Origin: Rouxiella silvae
GTDB lineage: Bacteria; Pseudomonadota; Gammaproteobacteria; Enterobacterales; Enterobacteriaceae
Assembly (NCBI RefSeq): GCF_002093625.1
Contig: NZ_MRWD01000019.1
Location: 17,156-81,155, forward strand
Length of the DNA: 64,000 nucleotides
Direction: 5' to 3'
Under the pieces are notes generated by a model. The model was given only the letters and a program-made list of their open reading frames with translations. It was not told where the DNA came from and made no database searches. Positions 57,422 through 64,000 of this stretch are shown here, piece after piece. Position numbers and translations under genes: made by a program. The first letter of the stretch is position 1; each line of letters opens with the position of its first letter.

Positions 57422-59136
57422 AGACAGCATCCCTTACTTTAGCGGACGTCAACGCCATGACTCAAAAAACGCCGTTCAGTGCGCCGACCGTTGTCAGCGT
57501 GTGCAATCTAGAAGTACAAGCCAAAAACGATGCCGATGAACTGATTACGCTGGTTTCGGGGATCAACTTCGAGGTGAAAAAAGGCGAGGTGCTGGCGCTG
57601 ATTGGCGAATCCGGCTCCGGCAAAACCACCATTGCGCTGGCGTTGATGGGCTATGCTCGCCACGGCTGTCGCATCAGCGGTGGCAGCATTCAGCTGGCGG
57701 GCACCGACGTTAATCGTCTATCTGCGCGTCAGCTCAGTCAGTTTCGCGGCTCCACCGTTTCTTACATCGCGCAAAGTGCCGCCGCGTCGTTTAATCCGTC
57801 AATGACATTGATGGATCAGGTGGTCGAACCGGTGTTGATTCACGGCACCATGAAGCGCGCAGATGCCGAAAAAAAGGCGGTGGCACTGTTTCGCGAACTG
57901 GCGCTACCCGCGCCGGAAAGCATCGGTAAACGCTATCCGCATCAGGTGTCGGGCGGCCAATTGCAGCGCGTAATGGCGGCAATGGCGCTGATTGGTGACC
58001 CCGAGGTGGTGATTCTCGACGAGCCGACTACCGCGCTTGATGTGACCACCCAGCTCGAAGTGTTGAAAACCTTTCGCCGAGTCGTGAAGCAGCGCGGCAC
58101 TACCGCGATTTATGTCAGCCATGACCTGGCGGTGGTGGCACAGATGGCCGACAAAATTTTGGTGCTGCTGAAGGGGCAAATAGCCGAATACGGCACTACG
58201 GAAGATTTACTTCATCGCCCGCAGTCAGCCTACACCCGCAGTTTGCTGGACGCGGCGCAGCACAAACCGCGCAACAGTCCGTGGCAACCGGAAGAGGCAC
58301 CGCTGAAGTGCCTGCTTGAGGTGCGCGACTTGGCCGCTGGATACGGTCCGCTAGACGCCGACGGCAAGCCGAAAATCAGCATCCTGAAGGACATTAATTT
58401 CAAGCTTTATCCAGGACAGGCGATCGGAATTATTGGTGAGTCTGGTTCGGGTAAAACGACCCTTGCGCGAGCGATTGCGGGCATGATTACACCTAGCGAG
58501 GGTTACATTTTGTTTAATGAAAGCTACTTGGCGGGTGACATGTCGGCACGCAGCGCGGACGAGCTGCGCCGGGTGCAGTTTGTATTTCAAATGGCCGACA
58601 CCGCGCTGAACCCAAGCCAGACCATCGCCACCATTTTGCAACGCCCACTGGTATTTTTCCACGGCCTGCGTGGCAAAGCACTCGATGCACGACTGAAACA
58701 GTTACTCGATTTGGTGCGATTGCCGCACAGCATTTTACACCGTAAACCTGCTGGGCTGTCAGGTGGGCAGAAGCAGCGCGTTAATCTTGCTCGTGCACTG
58801 GCCGCCGAGCCGGATTTGATTCTGTGTGATGAAGTCACCTCGGCGCTGGACTCTGTGGTCGCCGCGGCGGTACTGGATTTAATTTCCGAACTGCGCCGCG
58901 AGCTCAACGTCTCTTTCCTGTTTATCAGCCACGACCTGCATGCGGTACGTTCGGTTTGTGACGATATTATTGTCGTTAACGACGGAAAAATGGTGACTCA
59001 GGTTAGCCGAGCAGACTATGAAAAACCGTCGAGTCATCTTTACTACGAAAGGCTTAAACGCGCCGTGCCGGAGCTTCGACAGGGCTGGTTGGAAGAGCAG
59101 GATGCTGATGTGGCCGACCTGCCAAAAGTTGACTGA
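57418..59136 (+). CDS. Peptide-type ABC transporter, fused double ATP-binding protein
   Basis: A 572-aa double ABC ATPase, same layout as 23050-24675. Domain 1: Walker A GESGSGKTT, signature VSGGQLQRVM, Walker B VVILDEPTTALD. Domain 2: GESGSGKTT, LSGGQKQRVN, LILCDEVTSALD. The first ~30 residues are extra compared with the paralogue. The start is ATG 57418 with GAGGAGG upstream, overlapping the permease stop. It energises uptake of the compound bound by the SBP at 53953. A 102-bp gap separates it from the next FAD enzyme. Confidence 0.93.
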   Translation: MKTASLTLADVNAMTQKTPFSAPTVVSVCNLEVQAKNDADELITLVSGINFEVKKGEVLALIGESGSGKTTIALALMGYARHGCRISGGSIQLAGTDVNRLSARQLSQFRGSTVSYIAQSAAASFNPSMTLMDQVVEPVLIHGTMKRADAEKKAVALFRELALPAPESIGKRYPHQVSGGQLQRVMAAMALIGDPEVVILDEPTTALDVTTQLEVLKTFRRVVKQRGTTAIYVSHDLAVVAQMADKILVLLKGQIAEYGTTEDLLHRPQSAYTRSLLDAAQHKPRNSPWQPEEAPLKCLLEVRDLAAGYGPLDADGKPKISILKDINFKLYPGQAIGIIGESGSGKTTLARAIAGMITPSEGYILFNESYLAGDMSARSADELRRVQFVFQMADTALNPSQTIATILQRPLVFFHGLRGKALDARLKQLLDLVRLPHSILHRKPAGLSGGQKQRVNLARALAAEPDLILCDEVTSALDSVVAAAVLDLISELRRELNVSFLFISHDLHAVRSVCDDIIVVNDGKMVTQVSRADYEKPSSHLYYERLKRAVPELRQGWLEEQDADVADLPKVD

Positions 59137-59238
59137 TCATTGGTTTTTAAGAATTTTCATAAAGAATAACAACGGGATAAAACGGGCTTCACGAGTAGCC
59201 CGTGCCCATTAATCGTGGTTAAAAAGGATAAGTTGTCG

Positions 59239-60570
59239 ATGCCAGCACCGATTAGGTTTGTACAAGACAGTCATCTATTTCCTGAGGCGGTCGACGTGGT
59301 GGTGATTGGCGGTGGAATAGCCGGTGCCGCAACCGCATACGAACTGGCACGCAAAGGCGTCTCGGTCGTATTGCTTGAGAAAGGGTTAATTGGCGCCGAA
59401 CAGTCGAGCCGTAACTGGGGCTGGTGCCGCCAGCAAAACCGTGATGAGCGCGAACTGCCGCTGTCTATCCACGCATTGCAGCGCTGGAAACAGCTCAAAG
59501 AAGAAACCGGCGAGGAGCTGGGCTTTCGTAACACGGGTCTAATTTATGCGACCAAAAAGCAGGAAGAGATCGACGCCTGGGAAAAATGGGGGCAGATGGC
59601 TAAAAACTACGGCATGCACAGCGAAATTCTCACCGCCGCGCGCGCCAAGTCACTGACCGCAGGGAGTGTTTCCGCATGGCTCGGCGGCGTGTACTCGCCA
59701 ACCGACGGCCACGCGGAGCCTTCGCTGGCCGCCCCGGGATTGGCCATTGCCGCCCAAAAGCGCGGTGCACTGGTGTTTCAGCACTGTGCCGTGCGCGGGC
59801 TAGACGTCAGCGCCGGTCGGGTCAGCGGCGTGTGGACCGAGCGCGGACTGATCCGCGCCAGTTCGGTCGTCTGCGCCGGGGGGGCGTGGAGCTCAATGTT
59901 CTGTCGTCGGCACGGCATCGACCTGCCGCTGGGCAATGTTATCGGCACCGCGATGCGCACCGCGCCAATCGAACAAGTGATAAAGATGCCACTCTACACC
60001 GAAGGCTTTGCCTGTCGCCCGCAGCTCGACGGCAGCTACACGCTCTCTGTGTCTGGCCGTGGCCGAGTGGCGGTCGGGCCGCAGGGTTTGCGCTACGCAA
60101 AAAAATTCTATTCAACCTTTCAGGCACGTCGCAAAAATCTTAAGGTACATTTAAGTCCAAGCGCATTTTTTAGCGGACCCGAGGCGCTGGGTAAATGGCA
60201 ATTTGATGCCCGATCACCGTTTGAAAAAGTGCGCATCCTCGACCCTGAACCAGACTACGCCATGGTGCAGGAGGGCATTGCGGCGATGAAACGTGAGTAT
60301 CCCGCGTTAAGCGCAGTAAAAGTGGTGCAGTGGTGGGGCGGCATGATTGACAGCACGCCCGACGCGGTGCCGGTTATCTCGTCGGTCGATAAACTGCCAG
60401 GCCTGTTTATTTCAGCTGGGTACAGTGCGCACGGTTTCGGTATTGGACCGGGGGCGGGCAGTTTGATGTCCGACCTGGTCACCGGCAGCGCGCCGGTGGT
60501 TGATCCTACGCCTTTCCGCTATGACCGTTTCAGCGACGGCAGCGCCATTAAAAAGCCGGGTATGATGTAA
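59239..60570 (+). CDS. FAD-dependent oxidoreductase, D-amino-acid-dehydrogenase-like
   Basis: A 443-aa DAO-fold flavoenzyme. The FAD-binding motif is VVVIGGGIAGAATAYELARK (about residues 21-40), the second contact is EQSSRNWGWCRQQNRDE, and the C-terminal block is PGLFISAGYSAHGFGIGPG. The family includes DadA, hydroxyproline and sarcosine-type dehydrogenases, which oxidise an amine or D-amino acid at carbon 2. It differs clearly from the FAD enzyme at 52605. The start is ATG 59239 (AAGGA 11 bases upstream); TTG 59233 is an alternative. A GNAT gene starts directly at its stop (TAA-ATG). Confidence 0.88.
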   Translation: MPAPIRFVQDSHLFPEAVDVVVIGGGIAGAATAYELARKGVSVVLLEKGLIGAEQSSRNWGWCRQQNRDERELPLSIHALQRWKQLKEETGEELGFRNTGLIYATKKQEEIDAWEKWGQMAKNYGMHSEILTAARAKSLTAGSVSAWLGGVYSPTDGHAEPSLAAPGLAIAAQKRGALVFQHCAVRGLDVSAGRVSGVWTERGLIRASSVVCAGGAWSSMFCRRHGIDLPLGNVIGTAMRTAPIEQVIKMPLYTEGFACRPQLDGSYTLSVSGRGRVAVGPQGLRYAKKFYSTFQARRKNLKVHLSPSAFFSGPEALGKWQFDARSPFEKVRILDPEPDYAMVQEGIAAMKREYPALSAVKVVQWWGGMIDSTPDAVPVISSVDKLPGLFISAGYSAHGFGIGPGAGSLMSDLVTGSAPVVDPTPFRYDRFSDGSAIKKPGMM

Positions 60571-61473
60571 ATGACTAAACAAACAGCCAATGCGGAGCCT
60601 CAAACTATGACTGATATCGTGCTGCGTGAAATGACCGCAGAAGACTTGCCTGCCTGCCACGGACTCTCTCAGGCCGTGGGCTGGTCCCACCGCCTGCCGG
60701 ATTGGATGCTGGCTTTTGAGTGTGGCAAGGGGTGGGTGGCGGAGTCCGCCGGGCTGGTCGTTGGCAGCGCGCTTTACTGGAAGTGGGGAAGCGATTACTC
60801 GACGCTAGGTCTGGTGATTGTCAGCCCTGAGTGTCAGGGCCGCGGAGTCGGTAAAAAGCTGCTTACCACGCTGTTGGCCAAGCTTGAAGGCACCAAGGTT
60901 CGCCTGCACGCCACGCCGGAGGGCAAACCGTTGTATGAGAAACTGGGCTTTGTGACTACCGGTGGCATTTGTCAGCATCAGAGCCCCGAGCTGCACGTCA
61001 TACCTGCGCCTGCGCTAGGCGAAGATTGCCAGTTGCAGCCTCTTAAACTCGAAGACGTGGCGACACTGACCGAACTTGATACTCTGTCGAGCGGTATGCA
61101 GCGGTCGGCGTTGTATCAGGCGCTGCTCGACCCCTCCAGCCCGGCGCGTATCGAAAAAGGCCTGATGCTGACCCGCAACGGGCAGCCAGTGGGATTCAGT
61201 ATGCTGCGCAAATTTGGCCGTGGCGATGTTATCGGGCCAGTTATTGCTGCGAGTCTTGAGGAGGCCAAGCTGCTGATTGCTCAGCTGCTTAGTGAGAGTT
61301 CGGGAAAATTTGTGCGCCTTGACGTTGAGGGGGCATTGGGGTTATCCGAGTGGCTTACCGGTCTTGGGTTGCCGTGTGTTGATAAGCCCACCACCATGTA
61401 TAAAGACGGCGAGCCGTGCATTTGCGCTGCGGGCTGGCGCAACTTCTCCTTGATAACTCAGGCGATGGGCTAA
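60571..61473 (+). CDS. Tandem GNAT-fold acetyltransferase
   Basis: A 300-aa protein with an N-terminal GNAT domain (about residues 15-140; motif A in VSPECQGRGVGKKLL) and a second, degenerate GNAT-like half (about 155-295). This matches the YitH/two-domain acetyltransferase type found beside amino acid catabolic genes. The acetyl acceptor is unknown; an amino group on a pathway intermediate or the transported substrate is plausible. The start is ATG 60571, abutting the previous stop; ATG 60607 with GGAG upstream is the alternative. It is separated from the GhrA-like gene by 8 bp. Confidence 0.82.
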   Translation: MTKQTANAEPQTMTDIVLREMTAEDLPACHGLSQAVGWSHRLPDWMLAFECGKGWVAESAGLVVGSALYWKWGSDYSTLGLVIVSPECQGRGVGKKLLTTLLAKLEGTKVRLHATPEGKPLYEKLGFVTTGGICQHQSPELHVIPAPALGEDCQLQPLKLEDVATLTELDTLSSGMQRSALYQALLDPSSPARIEKGLMLTRNGQPVGFSMLRKFGRGDVIGPVIAASLEEAKLLIAQLLSESSGKFVRLDVEGALGLSEWLTGLGLPCVDKPTTMYKDGEPCICAAGWRNFSLITQAMG

Positions 61474-61481
61474 GGATCAGC

Positions 61482-62432
61482 GTGAAAACTCTTCTCTATA
61501 AATCTGAACCGCAGCGTGGTAAATATTGGCAACACATTCTGGCCGACCTCGCGCCGCAAATTCGTTTTATTCATTGGACAGATCTCGATTTTAGTCAGGG
61601 CGATCCGGCTGTTTTCGCCGAGGTGGATTATCTGGTGGCCTGGGAACCACCTGAAAAAATTGCTCAGCGCCTGCCGCAGCTCAAAGTGCTGTTTTCAGTC
61701 GGGGCGGGTGTCGACCAGTTTGATTTAAAACAGCTTCCGCCAACTCTGCCGGTGGTGCGTATGATTGAACCTGGACTCACGCAGGGCATGGTCGAATACG
61801 TCACCTTTGCCACGCTGGCGCTGCATCGCGATATGCCGCTTTATCTTCAACAGCAGACGCGCGGCGAGTGGCGCAGGCATCCCGTGGCGAGTGCCAGTAA
61901 AAGGCGCGTTGGCGTGATGGGGCTGGGTGAGTTAGGACAAGCTACACTTAAGGCGCTGATAAATTTCGGCTTTGAATGCCACGGTTGGAGCCGCTCTGGT
62001 AATACGCCGCAGGGCGTAACGGGGTGGGCGGGTGTGGAGCAACTGCCAGCGTTTTTATCGCGCTGTGATATTCTCATTTGCCTGCTGCCGCTTACGCCGC
62101 AAACCCGTGGCATGCTTAATGCTGCTTTGTTTGCCCAGCTCCCCGCGGGTGCCGCACTTATTCAAACCGGACGCGGTCAGCAACTGGTGGCCGAGGATCT
62201 GCTCGCGGCTCTCGACAGCGGTCAATTACGTGCCGCCGTGCTGGATGTTACCGACCCCGAGCCGCTGCCGGCAGATGACGCACTGTGGTCACACCCTGGC
62301 GTATGGATTACGCCACACATTGCCAGCCAGACACAGCCTGAAACGGCAGTCGGCGCACTGTTGGATAATGTACAGCGTTTTGAGCAAGGGCTGCCGATGC
62401 AGGGTGAGATTGATAAAACCAAGGGATATTGA
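61482..62432 (+). CDS. GhrA-like 2-hydroxyacid dehydrogenase
   Basis: A 316-aa NAD(P)H-dependent 2-ketoacid/glyoxylate reductase of the GhrA class (E. coli GhrA 312 aa). The Rossmann motif is VGVMGLGELGQATL. Catalytic residues are in LIQTGRGQQLV (Arg), VLDVTDPEPLP (Glu) and WITPHIASQT (His). It would reduce the 2-keto acid released by a D-amino acid dehydrogenase, or act on glyoxylate. The start is GTG 61482 with AAGGA five bases upstream, part of which overlaps the stop of the previous gene. The M20 gene starts one base after the stop. Confidence 0.88.
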   Translation: MKTLLYKSEPQRGKYWQHILADLAPQIRFIHWTDLDFSQGDPAVFAEVDYLVAWEPPEKIAQRLPQLKVLFSVGAGVDQFDLKQLPPTLPVVRMIEPGLTQGMVEYVTFATLALHRDMPLYLQQQTRGEWRRHPVASASKRRVGVMGLGELGQATLKALINFGFECHGWSRSGNTPQGVTGWAGVEQLPAFLSRCDILICLLPLTPQTRGMLNAALFAQLPAGAALIQTGRGQQLVAEDLLAALDSGQLRAAVLDVTDPEPLPADDALWSHPGVWITPHIASQTQPETAVGALLDNVQRFEQGLPMQGEIDKTKGY

Positions 62433-62433
62433 T

Positions 62434-63633
62434 ATGAGCAATATTGTCGTCGATGGCGATAAGTTATTGATTAACGAAGTGCTGACACACCTTATTACGC
62501 TGCGCCACGACCTTCATGCGCATCCTGAATTGGGTTTTAACGAGCATCGCACGGCAAACATAGTGGCGGATTTTTTGCGTCAACTGGGTCTGGAGGTGCA
62601 CGAGGGCGTCGGTAAAACCGGCGTGGTAGGCGTACTGCGCAAGGGCAGCAGCAATAAAAGTGTCGGACTGCGCGCCGACATGGACGCCCTGCCGATTATC
62701 GAGCAGGGATCGCCGGAATACGTGAGTAAGCACCACGGCGTTATGCACGCCTGCGGCCACGATGGACACACCACTATGCTTCTCGGCGCGGCTTGGCTGC
62801 TGTCGAAAACCGCCGACTTTGACGGCACGGTAAACTTTATCTTCCAACCCGCGGAAGAGGGGCAGGCGGGGGCGAAGGCGATGATCGAAGACAGCCTGTT
62901 TACCCGCTTCCCGTGCGACACGGTTTTTGCCGTACACAACTGGCCGGAACTTGCGCGGGGCGTGGCACAAACCCGTGTGGGTCCAATAATGGCAGCGGCC
63001 GACAGGTTTGATATCCGCGTTTATGGCGGCGGAGGACATGCCGCTCAGCCCCATCTTTCACCTGACACCATGCTGGCTACCAGTGAGCTGGTGGTGCAGC
63101 TTAATACCATTGTTTCGCGCTGCATTGACCCTACCGATCCGGCACTGTTGACCGTGACGCAGATACAGGGTGGTTTCTCACACAACATGATCCCAGCTGA
63201 GGCGCGGATAGTGGGTACGGTGCGCAGTTTCGACCTGCGTGCGCAGGACATTATCGAAGCCAGCCTGCGTCGAATGTCAGAACACGTTCCCGCCGCACAC
63301 GGGCTAGAAGCCGAGGTGAAATATCACCGTTACTACCCCGCAACGGTGAATACCCCAGCCGAGGCTGACGTCGCGCTACAGGCGGCAAAGCGTGCTGGTC
63401 TTGAATTCAGCGTGGCCCCAAAACCAGCGCTGACCTCGGAAGATTTCTCATTTATGTTGCAGCAAAAACCGGGGGCTTACCTGTGGCTTGGTCAGGGTGA
63501 CGGCAGTGCTAAACCGCTAGCACCGCTGCATCATCCCGCCTATGACTTCAATGACAGCATCATCCCGGACGGCGTGGCATGGTTCGCGAACGTCGTGCGG
63601 ATCAAGCTGCCGGTTCCTAATAGGATGAATTAA
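62434..63633 (+). CDS. M20 family amidohydrolase (hippurate hydrolase/AbgA-like)
   Basis: A 399-aa metal-dependent amidohydrolase that splits N-acyl or N-carbamoyl amino acids. The M20 motifs are DLHAHPELGFNEHRTA, the metal ligands in HACGHDGHTTMLLGAA and QPAEEGQAGAKAM, and the His-rich C-terminal HHPAYDFND. It is the last gene of the operon. The start is ATG 62434, with AAGGG eight bases upstream; the longer frame (62032) runs through the preceding gene and is not used. Within the pathway it would release the free amino acid from the imported conjugate or from a product of HyuA/HyuB. Confidence 0.9.
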   Translation: MSNIVVDGDKLLINEVLTHLITLRHDLHAHPELGFNEHRTANIVADFLRQLGLEVHEGVGKTGVVGVLRKGSSNKSVGLRADMDALPIIEQGSPEYVSKHHGVMHACGHDGHTTMLLGAAWLLSKTADFDGTVNFIFQPAEEGQAGAKAMIEDSLFTRFPCDTVFAVHNWPELARGVAQTRVGPIMAAADRFDIRVYGGGGHAAQPHLSPDTMLATSELVVQLNTIVSRCIDPTDPALLTVTQIQGGFSHNMIPAEARIVGTVRSFDLRAQDIIEASLRRMSEHVPAAHGLEAEVKYHRYYPATVNTPAEADVALQAAKRAGLEFSVAPKPALTSEDFSFMLQQKPGAYLWLGQGDGSAKPLAPLHHPAYDFNDSIIPDGVAWFANVVRIKLPVPNRMN

Positions 63634-63658
63634 TATCGTTACTAATTAGTCGTGTGCT

Positions 63659-63704
63659 CCCCCATCCCCGCCTTCCCCCGCTGAAAAGAGCGGGGGAAGG
63701 GGCT
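63659..63704. repeat. Dispersed palindromic intergenic repeat, copy B
   Basis: A CCCCATCCCCG arm followed by CCTTCCCCCGCT/AGCGGGGGAAGG (63671-63682 with 63689-63700, 12-bp perfect stem) and GGGCT. It matches the first hairpin of copy A (41762-41806) in sequence, loop and flanks. It lies 25 bases past the last operon gene and may help to stop transcription or protect the mRNA end. Confidence 0.8.
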
Positions 63705-63778
63705 AAAAACCTTGCTGTAACGCTGAACTGTTCCAAATCAGTTTACGTAAAAATTAAACCCTGTTTTGATTTACTCCC

Positions 63779-64000
63779 GATTGGGCAGAGGACTCACCCT
63801 GTCTTGAACCCCTCCCCATTGGGCAGAGGACTCACCCTGTCTTGAACCCCTTCCCATTGGGCAGAGGACTCACCCTGTCTTGAACCCCTCCCGATTGGGC
63901 AGAGGACTCACCCTGTCTTGAACCCCTCCCGATTGGGCAGAGGACTCACCCTGTCTTGAACCCCTCCCGATTGGGCAGAGGACTCACCCTGTCTTGAACC
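63779..64000. repeat. 38-bp tandem repeat array, continues beyond the window
   Basis: Five full units start at 63779, 63817, 63855, 63893 and 63931, with a sixth from 63969 cut by the window edge. Units differ mainly by G/C at the first base and by CTCCC/TTCCC at the end. There are no spacers, so this is a head-to-tail minisatellite and not a CRISPR array. Each unit junction can form an imperfect CCCCTCCC/GGGCAGAGG hairpin. Confidence 0.92.

Noticed and set aside
63654..63845. 63-codon ORF at the window end
   Set aside because: It runs through the palindromic repeat and the first 38-bp tandem units; no ribosome site and no protein-like composition.
63779..64000. Possible CRISPR array
   Set aside because: The 38-bp units are directly adjacent with no variable spacers, so this is a tandem repeat.

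Overview
The window is a chromosomal segment of a member of the Enterobacterales. The proline/iron block putA-putP-efeU-efeO-efeB, plus phoH and chaA, are all close to their Escherichia coli counterparts in sequence and domain structure. Gene content suggests an environmental or plant/insect-associated genus of the Yersiniaceae type, but the genus cannot be fixed from the sequence alone. Coding density is high, with moderately GC-rich genes and AT-rich intergenic spacers. No rRNA, tRNA, CRISPR array, integrase or intact insertion sequence was seen.

Layout. 1-2.6 kb: 3' end of a CusA/SilA-type Cu(I)/Ag(I) efflux pump, an overlapping CusF-like periplasmic metal carrier and a strong terminator. 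2.7-8.5 kb: small regulatory and redox units (PEBP-family protein plus AraC regulator; TetR regulator divergent from a hexapeptide O-acetyltransferase with operators over the promoter; LLM flavin oxidoreductase and azoreductase divergent from a LysR regulator). 8.8-11 kb: catalase-peroxidase KatG. 11.3-17.2 kb: divergent proline utilisation genes putA/putP with a shared control region carrying PutA-type half-sites. 17.4-20.9 kb: EfeUOB ferrous iron importer behind a Fur-like box.

21-28 kb: a minus-strand operon for a Tat-exported peptide-type ABC importer and a CocE/S15-type hydrolase. 29.8-35.5 kb: a single very large gene (1890 aa) with a C-terminal HELGH zincin motif, a hydrophobic segment, a coiled coil and two dibasic furin-like motifs, divergent from a GcvA-like LysR gene. 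It looks like an undescribed large protein toxin or effector. A Tat-exported AmiC-type amidase follows, then phoH and chaA. In E. coli efeB and phoH are neighbours, so the roughly 16.6 kb between them here is accessory DNA.

40-63.6 kb: a carboxylesterase, then a long plus-strand catabolic region. It holds a GNAT protein, the hydantoinase/oxoprolinase pair HyuA/HyuB, a MocR-type regulator and a GabD-like aldehyde dehydrogenase. An 11-gene operon follows: aldehyde dehydrogenase, HAD type II dehalogenase, FAD amine oxidoreductase, peptide-type ABC importer (SBP, two permeases, fused double ATPase), D-amino-acid-dehydrogenase-like FAD enzyme, tandem-GNAT protein, GhrA-like 2-ketoacid reductase and M20 amidohydrolase. 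A near-consensus sigma-54 promoter precedes this operon, with two GGTGCA half-sites farther upstream, suggesting a nitrogen-responsive scavenging pathway for N-substituted amino acids or hydantoin-like compounds. The window ends inside a 38-bp tandem array of at least 5.8 copies next to a dispersed G+C-rich palindrome. Short tandem duplications recur through the window (12, 44, 17, 9 and 38 bp units).
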